Origin: Micromonospora sp. NBC_01796 | Lineage (GTDB): Bacteria; Actinomycetota; Actinomycetes; Mycobacteriales; Micromonosporaceae | NCBI RefSeq assembly: GCF_035917455.1 | Contig: NZ_CP109078.1 | Location: 2,666,001-2,730,000 of the forward strand | DNA length: 64,000 nucleotides | Reading direction: 5' to 3' | Made by a program: the position numbers and the translations under genes | Shown: piece after piece, positions 47,923-56,668 of the stretch | Numbering within the stretch: position 1 is the stretch's first letter | How the letters are laid out: every line of letters begins with the position of its first letter | The notes under the pieces: generated by a model | The model's database searches: none | What the model saw: only the letters and a program-made list of their open reading frames with translations | Told to the model about the DNA's origin: nothing

Positions 47923-48344
47923 CTCTCACCTCTGTCATGCGCATGACCAACGCCGGGGTTTTGGCACGGTCCGTGTGCGGCAGGCTAATGGCCGTGAGAC
48001 CTCGAACGGAACGCCTGCTTTGGAATCTCTACCAAGCCGACACCTAGAAGAGGATCTATAACGGCAGACGGCGCACTTCAACCGCCCCTGTCACATCACT
48101 GGCCAGACCGGACGTTGGCCCGTGGCCGGCGGAACCGGGCCGAAACCCGGCCACCGGGGCGGGATCGGCGCTGAGCGGGTGATCAGCACCCGCCGCGGGT
48201 GGGCCGTCGCGACGGCGGGAACCGGCTCGGTCGAACCGGACCGCGCGACCGGTACGACACCGCCGACCGGCGAGCGGGTCGGCCGGTCGGCGGGCTTTCG
48301 GATCCGTGGGTCCGCGAGGGTGGTCGGACCGTACGGCGGGGTTG
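47923..48344. other. Promoter region of ABC operon; no gene
   Basis: 422 bp between recR (3' end) and the binding-protein gene (5' end). Next to the latter lies the palindrome at 47934-47947 and A+T-richer DNA (48020-48062) likely holding the promoter. The rest is very G+C-rich with short inverted and direct repeats (GACCGTACGGCGG at 48327 and 48348). No frame here looks coding. Confidence 0.5.
47934..47947. promoter_or_regulatory. 14-bp perfect palindrome upstream of ABC operon
   Basis: GTCATGCGCATGAC, fully self-complementary, 12 bp upstream of the binding-protein start codon. Suits a dimeric repressor operator. Confidence 0.5.
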
Positions 48345-48938
48345 TCAGACCGTACGGCGGCCGGCGAAGGCGCGGCCCAGGGTGATCTCGTCGGCGTACT
48401 CCAGGTCGCCACCGACCGGTAGGCCACTCGCCAGCCGGGTCACCGAGATGCCCATCGGCTTCACCAGCAGGGCCAGGTACGTCGCGGTCGCCTCGCCCTC
48501 GGTGTTCGGATCGGTCGCCAGGATCAGTTCCTTCGTCTCACCGTCGGCGAGACGGGCCATCAGCTCGCGGATCCGGAGGTTGTCCGGACCGATCCCCTCC
48601 AGCGGATTGATCGCCCCACCGAGCACGTGGTAGCGGCCCCGGAACTCACCGGTCCGCTCGATCGCGACCACGTCCTTGGGCTCCTCGACCACGCAGAGCA
48701 CCTCGGCACCGCGTCGCGGGTCGCGGCAGATCCGGCACTGTTCGGACTCCGCCACGTTGAAGCAGCTCGTGCAGAAACGCACCAGCTCCTTGACCTTCCG
48801 CAGGGCCGTGGCCAACCGGGTGACGTCGGCCGGGTCGGCCGACAGCACGTGGAACGCGATCCGCTGGGCGCTCTTCGGGCCCACGCCCGGCAGCCGCCCC
48901 AACTCGTCGATCAGATCCTGGATCGCACCCTCGTACAT
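48345..48938 (-). CDS. recR: Recombination mediator RecR
   Basis: 197 aa, standard length. N-terminal helix-hairpin-helix ([17 protein letters not shown]), four-Cys zinc finger ([17 protein letters not shown]), Toprim domain ([35 protein letters not shown]) and Walker-like C-terminus. Works with RecO/RecF in loading RecA on gaps. 10 bp after ebfC, in the conserved ebfC-recR order. Confidence 0.96.
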   Translation of the reverse strand: MYEGAIQDLIDELGRLPGVGPKSAQRIAFHVLSADPADVTRLATALRKVKELVRFCTSCFNVAESEQCRICRDPRRGAEVLCVVEEPKDVVAIERTGEFRGRYHVLGGAINPLEGIGPDNLRIRELMARLADGETKELILATDPNTEGEATATYLALLVKPMGISVTRLASGLPVGGDLEYADEITLGRAFAGRRTV

Positions 48939-48948
48939 CTGGGGTGAC

Positions 48949-49281
48949 TCAGAAACCGGGCAGGCCGAGGCCGCCCATGCCGCCGGTGACCGGGCCCATC
49001 TTCTCCTCGGTCAGCTTCCGGACCGCCTCGCTGGCGTTGTGTACGGCCGCCAGCACCAGGTCCTCGAGCGTCTCGACGTCCTCCGGGTCGACCGCCTTCG
49101 GGTCGATCTTGATGGCGGTGATCTCGCCGGCGCCGGTGATCGTGACGGTGACCAGGCCGCCGCCGGCGGTGCCGGTCAGCTCCGCCTCGGCCAGCTCCGC
49201 CTGCGCCACCGCGAGCTGCTGCTGCATCTTCTGCGCCTGCTTCAACATCTGCTGCATATTGGGCTGTCCACCCGGACGCAC
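48949..49281 (-). CDS. YbaB/EbfC nucleoid-associated protein
   Basis: 110 aa. [27 protein letters not shown] coiled start, [38 protein letters not shown] core and Gly-rich tail. Small dimeric DNA-binding protein that normally lies between dnaX and recR. Confidence 0.94.
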   Translation of the reverse strand: MRPGGQPNMQQMLKQAQKMQQQLAVAQAELAEAELTGTAGGGLVTVTITGAGEITAIKIDPKAVDPEDVETLEDLVLAAVHNASEAVRKLTEEKMGPVTGGMGGLGLPGF

Positions 49282-49327
49282 GGCGACTCCTCGGTCAAGC
49301 GAATAGCGGTCGTCCCCAGCCTAGTGC

Positions 49328-49365
49328 GGCCGGTCGCGGGCGGTTGGACCCGCCCGCGACCGGCC
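49328..49365. terminator. Strong hairpin terminator after RDD gene
   Basis: Perfect 16-bp stem GGCCGGTCGCGGGCGG/CCGCCCGCGACCGGCC with a TTGGAC loop, 9 bp beyond the RDD gene stop (minus strand). Confidence 0.85.
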
Positions 49366-49373
49366 GGGGTGTT

Positions 49374-49769
49374 TCAGCCCTTCACGACCACCGTGCTCAG
49401 GATCTTGTCGGCGAGGGTCTGCCGCTTCTCGTCCCAGATCGGGAAGAGGTAGCCGATGTAGCAGGGCAGGCCGTCGACGATGTGCACGATGTCGCGCAGA
49501 AACGCCTTACCCACGCCGATCGGCTGCCCGGTGGCCTCGGCCACCAGCGAGATGCCCAGGGCCTTCTTGCCCCAGCTCCGGCCGGTCTTGCCGGTCAGAT
49601 ACCAGCGGTTGTAGACGGCCACCGCGAGCCCGATCAGGATGATGACGACGGAGATCGCGCTGGGATTCCCGTTGTCGTCCGCGAAGGGGAGGGAGAGCAG
49701 CAAGATCGCCCATAGGGCCACCATGTCGATGAGATACGCGCCGACGCGCGTGCCCCAGTTGGCGTACAT
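49374..49769 (-). CDS. RDD-family membrane protein
   Basis: 131 aa. RVGAYLIDMVALWAILLLSLP (RDD motif as R...D), second span SAISVVIILIGLAVAVYNRWYL, and TGKTGRSWGKKALGISLV. Function of the family is unclear (some members are ion exchangers). The ATG at 49769 has AAGGAG about 10 bases upstream. Follows the DUF2752 gene by 32 bp; the two probably form an operon. Confidence 0.88.
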   Translation of the reverse strand: MYANWGTRVGAYLIDMVALWAILLLSLPFADDNGNPSAISVVIILIGLAVAVYNRWYLTGKTGRSWGKKALGISLVAEATGQPIGVGKAFLRDIVHIVDGLPCYIGYLFPIWDEKRQTLADKILSTVVVKG

Positions 49770-49801
49770 CAAGGGGGTGCTCCTTAGGAAAGGGGGGTTG
49801 C

Positions 49802-50203
49802 TCAGCCGAGGCCGAGCCGAATCAGTTGGAAAACCCAGCTCGCCAGGGCGAGCAGGACCATCCCCCGACCCATCCACCGTCGGGCCCGAGCCGACCAGGC
49901 AACCGGTGCCGGAAGCACACCAATTGCCCGGAGCCCGAGCACCGGACCCACGGCCACCGCGAGTGCGGCAAGACCGAAGATCACCGGATTGGCGCGGAAC
50001 GCGCCGACAACATCGCCGTGAACCAGTGCGACCGCGGCCGTGGTGAGGCCGCAGCCGGGACAGGGCACACCGGTCAGCCAGCGCAGCGGACACGGCGTAC
50101 CCAACCCGGTGCTGCCGGTCAGCCACGGCCAGACCGCCGCCACCGGGGCTACCGACAGGCCGAAAAGGCCGAGTCGCTCCGGTACCGAGAGTTCTCGCCG
50201 CAC
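49802..50203 (-). CDS. DUF2752 membrane protein
   Basis: 133 aa. Diagnostic CPLRWLTGVPCPGCGLTTA with its CPGCG motif, followed by ALVHGDVVGAFRANP and two more spans. Function unknown. The two Cys could bind metal (inference). Confidence 0.88.
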   Translation of the reverse strand: MRRELSVPERLGLFGLSVAPVAAVWPWLTGSTGLGTPCPLRWLTGVPCPGCGLTTAAVALVHGDVVGAFRANPVIFGLAALAVAVGPVLGLRAIGVLPAPVAWSARARRWMGRGMVLLALASWVFQLIRLGLG

Positions 50204-50356
50204 TGGTCCTGACCATTTCGAGAGAGGGGGCGGCTGATCTTAAGAGATCCGTGCCGACTCCGCTGACCCGTTTTTGGTCAGTCGATGATGGACGGTCGTC
50301 GCATTGACCGCAGTCGCCTTACCGGCAACCGATCCACCGACTTCCGAACCGTGCGC

Positions 50357-52963
50357 CTACTTGGTGTTGTCGATGTCGCCGATCCGTTCGGCACCGAGCT
50401 GCTGACGCAGCAACTCCATCGCCTGCTGCTCGCTGGTCTGCCGAGCGGTCCGCTCGTCCACCACCTCGTCGAGCGGCTCGTCACCCGGATCGAAACCCTC
50501 GTAACCACCACCGGCCGCGCGGGGCGGGCCGTCGTAGTCCGGGTCGTAGGGCGGATCGCCGGCCCAGTCCCGGTCCGCCGTACGCACGGCCGCCTGGGGC
50601 TTGGGGCCACGGCCCGCCGCCGCCGCGCGCGCGGCCGCGAGACCGGCGCTCGGCTGCGCGTTCCCGACCGGACCACCGGGTACGGCACCGTTCGTCGGCG
50701 CTGGCGGCGCCGCCGGAGCACTGTCCACCCGAGCCCCCGGTACGGATTCCGCCCGGCCTCCGCTCGCAGGGGCCGCAACCGGGTTGGCGCCACCGGGACG
50801 GGCCGGCTCCGGCCAGTCGCTCCCACCGGCGGCCGGCGCCGGTACGGCTGCCGCCCCACCCGGACGAGCGGCCTCCGGCCAGTCGGTGTCACCCGCGCCG
50901 TTCACCGGAGCGGCCGTAGCCGTCCGTCCCGAACCACCACCGGAGCGCCCGGCCGACGCGCTCTCCCCGCCCGGCGCGCTGCCACTGGCGGCGCCGGACG
51001 TCGTGTCCCACGGGGGCGGGTCGCCGGGTGCCGTGCCCCGAGGCGCCGCACCCGCCGCCGCCTCCCGAGGTGCTGCCGCCTCCCGAGCCGGTACGTCGTG
51101 CGGCGCAGTGTCCCGAGCCGGAGCCGGAGCCGGAGCCGGAGCCGCCGGAGTCGCCGAAGCGGCTGGAGTCGCCTGAGCGGTCGAAGCCGCTGGGGCCGCT
51201 GGAGCAGGCGGAGCGGTCGAGGCCGCCGGAGCCGGGCGGGATGCGGCGGAGGCGCCCGCCGAGCGGTGGTCGCCGGCCACCTCGCACCGGATCTGCCAGC
51301 GCTCCCCGAACTCCTGGTAGATCGCCTCGGTGACCACCTCGACGTTGCTGGTCAGCATCTGGGCGAGCACCGGCGACTTGACCGTCAGCACCAGGGTGTT
51401 GCCGTCGAGGTCCCGGACCACCGCGTCGCGTACCAGGGCGGCGATGCGCTTGTGGGTCCGGTTGATCATGCCGACGACGTCGCCCCACTGGCGGCGGACG
51501 GCTGCGGCGTCCAGCACACCGGGGGCGGCCGAGCCTGGAGCCACCGGGTCGGGGGTGGCCGGATCGGGCATCACCGCCGACGGCTGCACCGACCGCCGGG
51601 CCGACGCCGAGGCGGGCTCGTTCGAACCGGTCGAACCCGTCGATCCGTACGCCGACGGGGGCGGCTCGGTCGGGGCGGCTTCGGGTGCCCGGCCCACCGG
51701 GGCGGCAACCGGTGCGGACGGTATGGCAGGCGCCGGTCGTACCGGGGCGGGATCGTGGACCGGTGCGGGACCGGCGGCGGCCGACGGACCGGGATCGCCG
51801 ACGTGCGTCAGCCGGCGTTCCATCCGCTCCAACCGCTGCAACAGCCCGCCGGTCGAATCCTCGGCCCCGGGCAGCAGCATCCGGGCGCAGACCAGCTCCA
51901 GCAGCAGCCGGGGGGCGGTGGTGCCGCGCATCTCGACCAGGCCGTTGTGCACGATGTCGGCGCACCGGGACAGGGTCGCCGGGCCGAGCTTCTGCGCCTG
52001 GGCGGTCATCCGCTCGATCTGGTCGGACGGGCCGTCGATCAGGCCCTTCGCCGCCGCGTCCGGCACCTGTTGCAGGACGATCAGGTCACGGAGCCGTTCC
52101 AGCAGGTCGGTGGCGAACCGGCGGGGGTCGTGACCCGCCTCGGCCACCCGGTCGACGGTCCCGTACGCGGCGGCACCGTCACCGGCGGCCAGCGCGTCGC
52201 ACATCTCGTCGATCAACGCGGCGTCGGTCACCCCGAGCAGGGCGACCGCGCGGGCGTAGCTGACCCCCTCCGGACCGGCCCCGGCGATGAGCTGGTCCAG
52301 TACGGAGAGCGAGTCCCGGGCGCTGCCACCACCGGCGCGGACGACCAGCGGGAAAACCGCCGGCTCGACCTTGACGCCCTCGGCCTCGGTCAACTGCTCC
52401 AGGTACGGCCGCAGCACACCCGGCGGGATCAGCCGGAACGGATAGTGGTGCGTACGCGACTTGATCGTGCCGAGGACCTTCTCCGGCTCGGTGGTCGCGA
52501 AGATGAACTTGACGAACTCCGGCGGCTCCTCGACCAGCTTGAGCAGGGCGTTGAAGCCGGCCGACGAGACCATGTGCGCCTCGTCGATGACGTAGATCTT
52601 GAATCGGCTGTTGGCCGGCGCGAAGAAGGCCCGCTCCCGCAGGTCACGCGCGTCGTCGACACCACCGTGGCTGGCCGCGTCGATCTCGATCACGTCGAGC
52701 GACCCGGCACCGTCCCCGGCCAGGGACCGGCACGAGTCACAGACGCCACAGGGCTCCGGGGTCGGCCCCTGCTCGCAGTTGAGCGAGCGGGCCAGGATCC
52801 GGGCGCTGGAGGTCTTGCCGCAGCCACGTGGCCCGGAGAAGAGGTACGCGTGGTTCAGCCGGCCCGTACGCAGTGCCTGCGACAGCGGCTCGGTGACGTG
52901 CTCCTGCCCGATCACCTCGGCGAAGGTGCGCGGCCGGTACTTGCGGTAGAGCGCGAGTGCCAC
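50357..52963 (-). CDS. dnaX: DNA polymerase III subunit gamma/tau
   Basis: 868 aa from the GTG at 52963 (site GAGGAGG; VALALYRKYRPRTFAEVIGQ). AAA+ clamp-loader core: Walker A SGPRGCGKTSSAR, zinc module (CEQGP...CGVCDSC), Walker B VIDEAHMV, sensor SGGSARDSLSVLDQL. The last about 480 aa are Ala/Pro/Gly-rich tau-like extension with a conserved helical patch (LDAAAVRRQWGDVVGMINRTHKRI). Loads the sliding clamp and, via tau, couples polymerase and helicase. No slippery frameshift heptamer was noticed. Confidence 0.95.
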   Translation of the reverse strand: MALALYRKYRPRTFAEVIGQEHVTEPLSQALRTGRLNHAYLFSGPRGCGKTSSARILARSLNCEQGPTPEPCGVCDSCRSLAGDGAGSLDVIEIDAASHGGVDDARDLRERAFFAPANSRFKIYVIDEAHMVSSAGFNALLKLVEEPPEFVKFIFATTEPEKVLGTIKSRTHHYPFRLIPPGVLRPYLEQLTEAEGVKVEPAVFPLVVRAGGGSARDSLSVLDQLIAGAGPEGVSYARAVALLGVTDAALIDEMCDALAAGDGAAAYGTVDRVAEAGHDPRRFATDLLERLRDLIVLQQVPDAAAKGLIDGPSDQIERMTAQAQKLGPATLSRCADIVHNGLVEMRGTTAPRLLLELVCARMLLPGAEDSTGGLLQRLERMERRLTHVGDPGPSAAAGPAPVHDPAPVRPAPAIPSAPVAAPVGRAPEAAPTEPPPSAYGSTGSTGSNEPASASARRSVQPSAVMPDPATPDPVAPGSAAPGVLDAAAVRRQWGDVVGMINRTHKRIAALVRDAVVRDLDGNTLVLTVKSPVLAQMLTSNVEVVTEAIYQEFGERWQIRCEVAGDHRSAGASAASRPAPAASTAPPAPAAPAASTAQATPAASATPAAPAPAPAPARDTAPHDVPAREAAAPREAAAGAAPRGTAPGDPPPWDTTSGAASGSAPGGESASAGRSGGGSGRTATAAPVNGAGDTDWPEAARPGGAAAVPAPAAGGSDWPEPARPGGANPVAAPASGGRAESVPGARVDSAPAAPPAPTNGAVPGGPVGNAQPSAGLAAARAAAAGRGPKPQAAVRTADRDWAGDPPYDPDYDGPPRAAGGGYEGFDPGDEPLDEVVDERTARQTSEQQAMELLRQQLGAERIGDIDNTK

Positions 52964-53151
52964 TCGTCCCGCCTCCTCTCGACCGAGCCATTCTCCGCTC
53001 CGCCGCCCCGTACGGCCACCTCGCCCCGCCCTCGACGGACAGGTTGGGCGATTGTTGGCGCTCCGGAGTGCTGGCCGGGGCCCGCTGGCGGCTCGGACCT
53101 GCGCGGTCGTGGACACGCTGGGTGGGCCGGAAAACCGGCACCAGGACGCAA

Positions 53152-53240
53152 AGGCCCCCCGTGCACCCGCCAGAGCCCGCTTATCCTTGCTGCCTTCCGG
53201 CCCTGGGGAGGTTCACAGGGTGACGCCACACGGGGGGTAT
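53152..53240 (-). ncRNA. ffs: Signal recognition particle RNA, small bacterial type
   Basis: The minus strand carries the conserved core CCAGGGCCGGAAGGCAGCAAGG, and its ends pair (CCCCCCGTG at 53237 side with CACGGGGGG at 53155 side). Position just upstream of dnaX and beside tRNA-Ser is typical of actinobacteria. Ends are approximate to a few bases. Confidence 0.92.
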
Positions 53241-53322
53241 CGCTGACTGTACCCGACCGGGCGTCGATCTTCAGGGGAGGTGCCGGGTGGGAGATTCCGC
53301 CGGAACCTGTACTCTGTCCGGC

Positions 53323-53410
53323 GGAGGATTCGCCTAGAGGCCTAGGGCGCACGCTTGGAAAGCGTGTTGGGTTTACACCCTCACGAGTTCGAATCTCGTA
53401 TCCTCCGCCA
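53323..53410 (+). tRNA. tRNA-Ser (anticodon GGA)
   Basis: Class II tRNA of 88 nt including an encoded CCA: acceptor GGAGGAT/ATCCTCC with G73, anticodon loop TTGGAAA in CACGC/GCGTG, long variable arm, T-loop GTTCGAATC. Confidence 0.95.
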
Positions 53411-53427
53411 GCACCACGAGCAGAACG

Positions 53428-53458
53428 ATCGGACCGGCCCCTCAGGGACCGGTCCGAT
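53428..53458 (+). terminator. Terminator after tRNA-Ser
   Basis: Perfect 10-bp stem ATCGGACCGG/CCGGTCCGAT with further CCC/GGG pairing inside, 18 bp after the tRNA. Confidence 0.8.
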
Positions 53459-53621
53459 GTCGTTCCGGGCCTTCTCGTCTCGCTCAAGGCAGATCGAGAG
53501 CGCGTCGACCATGCGATTCAAGATTCCGTCCAAGGTCTCGGCAAGCCGGCACCGCCAAGCTCTGGGCAATCGGCACCCACCCCAGGGGCCGGAGCAGGCG
53601 AAGCAGAGGAGTGCAACGGAC

Positions 53622-54071
53622 ATGCGACGAAACCTTGCGATGCGGGTACTGCTGCCGCTGGCGGCCGTACTGACCGCGATCCTGGCCAGCGCGAACCCCG
53701 CGGCTGCCGCGGGCAACGACGACTACACGGTCTACACCGGCGACTCCCGGCTCGGCGGCGCGGTCGACTTCGTCGACTACGGCCCCGGCGCGCCCGGCGG
53801 CGGTAACAACGACGACTACCTCGTGATCCGCGACCTCCGGGGGGACGGTCACGGCGTACAGGTCTGGGCCTGGCTGCACGGGAAGTACCTCGGCACGAGG
53901 TACAACGGTGGCGGCGCGGGCAGCCAGTTGATCTACGACCCGTACTCGATCTTCCCGAACAACGTCGCGGCGAACGAGGTCATCGGGCTCAAGATCTGCC
54001 TGGTCGACGGAGAGAACAACCTGATCCAGTCGAGCTGCTCGAACCTGGAGTGGCCCAGCATCGACGGCTGA
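53622..54071 (+). CDS. Small secreted protein, unknown function
   Basis: 149 aa. Sec signal peptide (RRNLAMRVLLPLAAVLTAILASANPAAAA, cleaved before GNDDY), then an acidic Gly/Asp/Tyr-rich mature domain of about 118 aa with two Cys near the end (KICLVDG and QSSCSNLEW) and no known motif. The ATG at 53622 has AGAGGAG about 13 bases upstream. Exported and probably disulfide-bonded. Confidence 0.75.
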   Translation: MRRNLAMRVLLPLAAVLTAILASANPAAAAGNDDYTVYTGDSRLGGAVDFVDYGPGAPGGGNNDDYLVIRDLRGDGHGVQVWAWLHGKYLGTRYNGGGAGSQLIYDPYSIFPNNVAANEVIGLKICLVDGENNLIQSSCSNLEWPSIDG

Positions 54072-54094
54072 CCGTGCCGTACCGGTGAGTGGAA

Positions 54095-54128
54095 CGCGAG
54101 GGTCGGCCTGCACGGGCCGGCCCTCGCG
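54095..54128. terminator. Bidirectional terminator
   Basis: 14-bp stem CGCGAGGGTCGGCC/GGCCGGCCCTCGCG (one wobble pair) with a TGCACG loop between convergent genes. Confidence 0.8.
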
Positions 54129-54142
54129 TCGTCGCGTGGCTG

Positions 54143-55051
54143 TCACGCCAGGGCAGGGGCGGCACTCGGTGTCAGGCCGCGCAGGCGTACGGCGTCCTGG
54201 CTGGGAGGCGCGCCGAACTGGCGGCGGTACTCACGGCTGAACTGGGACAGGCTGTCGTAGCCGACCCGGAGCCCGACACCGGAGACGTCGTTGGGGTGCG
54301 TCGCGAGGAGCAACCGGGCCTCCTGGAGCCGGATCTGCTTCTGGAACTGGATCGGGCTCATCGCGGTCACCGCCTGGAAGTTCCGGTAGAAGGCGGAGAC
54401 GCTCATGCCCGAGCGCTGCGCCACGTCCTCCACCCGGAAAGCCTGCGCGTAGTGCTCGCGGATCCACCGGACCGCACGGGCGACGTGGGTCAGGCTGCTG
54501 TCGGCGAGGCCGAGCTGACGTACGGCGGCACCCTGTTCCCCGGCGATGAGCCGCCAGAGGATCTCCCGTTTGATCATCGGTGCGAGCACCGCGATGTCGC
54601 GTGGCTGGTCGAGCAGGCGTACCAGCCTGATCGCCGCGTCGAGCAGCTCGCTGGGCGCGTCGCTGACGGCCATGCCGGACGGCGCGCCGCTGCCGGCCGG
54701 TGGAAGGTCCCCGGGGGCAGCCTGGAGCAGCAGCTCGGCGATGGTTGCCGGGTGCAGGGTCAGCCCGAGGCCGATTGCCGGCTGCTCGGGGGTGGCCTCG
54801 GTGAAGTGGCCGGTGATCGGCAGGTCGACCGAGGCGATGAGGTACTGCCCGGCGCGGTACTCGTACACGCGGTCGCCCAGCGCGATCCGCTTCGCGCCCT
54901 GGGTGATGAGGGCCATCACCGAGCCGGACATGGCCGGCGACGGCGGGTGCGGCCGCTCGACCTTCGAGATGAGCACGCCCTCGATGGCGGTGCTCATGTC
55001 GGGGCGGGCGTGGCGGGCCAGGAGGTCACGCAGCTCGTCGAGGTGGTCCAT
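54143..55051 (-). CDS. AraC-family transcriptional regulator
   Basis: 302 aa. N-terminal AraC_N (cupin-like) domain and C-terminal double HTH (about 195-290; EDVAQRSGMSVSAFYRNFQAVTAMSPIQFQKQIRLQEAR and VGYDSLSQFSREYRRQFG). This N-domain type (DUF/AraC_N 'P-type') is common in regulators of oxidoreductase or aldehyde genes. Divergent from the monooxygenase-esterase pair and likely controls it. Start ATG at 55051. Confidence 0.88.
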   Translation of the reverse strand: MDHLDELRDLLARHARPDMSTAIEGVLISKVERPHPPSPAMSGSVMALITQGAKRIALGDRVYEYRAGQYLIASVDLPITGHFTEATPEQPAIGLGLTLHPATIAELLLQAAPGDLPPAGSGAPSGMAVSDAPSELLDAAIRLVRLLDQPRDIAVLAPMIKREILWRLIAGEQGAAVRQLGLADSSLTHVARAVRWIREHYAQAFRVEDVAQRSGMSVSAFYRNFQAVTAMSPIQFQKQIRLQEARLLLATHPNDVSGVGLRVGYDSLSQFSREYRRQFGAPPSQDAVRLRGLTPSAAPALA

Positions 55052-55207
55052 GACCCGATTGAAGCACTATCCGATCCTCTCTGCAACAGTAGGATTAGGC
55101 AAGACGTCGGGAGTATCGCTCTAACGTTTCCCCTGGTGGCGCTGATTTGATTGGTGGGTCGACATCACCGGAGCACAACGGCTCCACGACCTGGAGGGAC
55201 AACCCCC

Positions 55208-55513
55208 ATGAGCGTCAACCACGGTTTCCACGCCACCATGACCGCCAAGCCCGGCAAGGGTGACGAACTGGTCGAGTTCCTGCTCAACGCGCCGTCCCTG
55301 CCGAACGAGGACTGCGTCGTCTTCCTGATCAGCCGCTCGGCCAGCAACCCCGACATCGTCTCGGTGACGGAGGGCTGGACCAGCCAGGAGGCCCACAGCC
55401 GGTTCTTCGCCACCGACCAGGCGAAGGAACTGGTCGCGAAGCTCCAGCCGCTGCTCGACGGCGAGTCCCGGTACTCCGACGAGGTCCCGGTCGGCGGCAA
55501 GGCCGCCTTCTGA
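55208..55513 (+). CDS. ABM-domain protein (quinol monooxygenase-like)
   Basis: 101 aa. Antibiotic-biosynthesis-monooxygenase ferredoxin-like fold: FHATMTAKPGKGDELVEFLL, then VTEGWTSQEAHSRFFATDQAKEL. Members oxidise quinols or polyketides without cofactor, or degrade haem; this one is unassigned. The ATG at 55208 has TGGAGGG 10 bases upstream. First gene of a two-gene unit with the esterase. Confidence 0.82.
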   Translation: MSVNHGFHATMTAKPGKGDELVEFLLNAPSLPNEDCVVFLISRSASNPDIVSVTEGWTSQEAHSRFFATDQAKELVAKLQPLLDGESRYSDEVPVGGKAAF

Positions 55514-55565
55514 TCTCCCAGCATTCCTCTCCCCCGAACACCCGACACCCCCAAAGGACAAGGCC

Positions 55566-56534
55566 ATGACCCTCGTACGCCCCGACTTCGACCCCGAACT
55601 GCGCGCCCTGCTCGCCGAGATGCAGCCCATGCCCCCGCTCAGCCCCGAGCTGTTGGCGCAGCTCCGCCAGTTCCCGCCGACGCCGGTCGACACCCTGCTC
55701 GACGGCCGGGCGGCCACCCACCGCGAGATCACCATCCCCGTCCAGGACGGCGCACAGATCCCGCTGTCGATCTTCAGCCCGTCCGGAGCCGATCGCCCCA
55801 CGGCCGCACCCTGCGTCTACTGGGTCCACGGCGGCGGCATGATCATGGGTGACCGGTTCTCGCAGGTCGACATCCCACTGGAGTGGCTCGACCGGTTCGG
55901 CGCCGTCGTGGTCTCCGTCGACTACCGGCTGGCACCCGACGTCACCGGCACGACCCTGGTCGACGACGCCTACGCCGGTCTGCTCTGGGTCGCCGAGCAC
56001 GCCGACGAACTGGGCATCGATCCTGCCCGCATCGTCGTCGCCGGCACCAGCGCCGGTGGTGGTCTCGCCGCCGGAGTCACCCTGATGGCGCGTGACCGGG
56101 CCACCCCGGCGATCGCCGCCCAGATGCTGATCTACCCCATGCTCGACCACCGCAACGACACCACCTCGAGCCAGCAGTACGAGGCCAAGCCCGGTGTCTG
56201 GACCCGCGAGATGAACGAGTACGGATGGCGCTCCGTCCTCGGCGACCTGGCCGACGAGGACGTGCCCGCCTACGTCTCCCCCGCCCTGGCCGACGACCTC
56301 TCGGGTCTGCCGACCACCTACATCGACGCCGGCACGGCCGAGGTCTTCCGCGACGAGGACGTCGACTACGCCACCCGGATCTGGGCGGCCGGTGGCCAGG
56401 CCGAACTGCACATCTGGGCTGGCGGCTTCCACGGCTTCGACGCCCTCTACCCGCAGGTCCCCGTCTCGGCCGCCGCACGCCGTACCCGCACCGACTGGCT
56501 CACCCGAGTCCTGAACCCTGTTCCTGCCGAATAG
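55566..56534 (+). CDS. Alpha/beta hydrolase, HSL-type esterase
   Basis: 322 aa. Oxyanion motif HGGGMIMG, nucleophile GTSAGG (Ser in GTSAGGG), acid and His (AGGFHGFD) of the catalytic triad all present: a hormone-sensitive-lipase-family carboxylesterase, cytoplasmic. 52 bp after the ABM gene, with AAAGGA before the ATG. Confidence 0.88.
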   Translation: MTLVRPDFDPELRALLAEMQPMPPLSPELLAQLRQFPPTPVDTLLDGRAATHREITIPVQDGAQIPLSIFSPSGADRPTAAPCVYWVHGGGMIMGDRFSQVDIPLEWLDRFGAVVVSVDYRLAPDVTGTTLVDDAYAGLLWVAEHADELGIDPARIVVAGTSAGGGLAAGVTLMARDRATPAIAAQMLIYPMLDHRNDTTSSQQYEAKPGVWTREMNEYGWRSVLGDLADEDVPAYVSPALADDLSGLPTTYIDAGTAEVFRDEDVDYATRIWAAGGQAELHIWAGGFHGFDALYPQVPVSAAARRTRTDWLTRVLNPVPAE

Positions 56535-56582
56535 GCGTCGACCCTGTCTCCAGTCCTGCGAGACCAGGCGCTCCAGACGGTT

Positions 56583-56622
56583 CGAGGGCCCCGATCCGGT
56601 GTTTCCGGATCGAGGGCCCTCG
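56583..56622. terminator. Bidirectional terminator esterase / MFS
   Basis: Stem CGATCCGG/CCGGATCG with loop TGTTT, extended by CGAGGGCCC/GGGCCCTCG past one bulged A; between convergent genes. Confidence 0.85.
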
Positions 56623-56668
56623 TCGTACGCGGTGATGCTGTTGCCGTACGCGGATCGTGGGCTTCTGC

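Noticed and set aside
53370-53410. tRNA-Ser(GGA) as the donor of the fragment at 62075
   Set aside because: T arm and anticodon differ (CACGAGTTCGAATCTCGT versus CGCGGGTTCAAATCCCGC), so the fragment derives from another serine tRNA.
50285-53806. 1173-codon plus-strand frame over dnaX, SRP RNA and tRNA-Ser
   Set aside because: Antisense shadow; it would read through two structural RNA genes.
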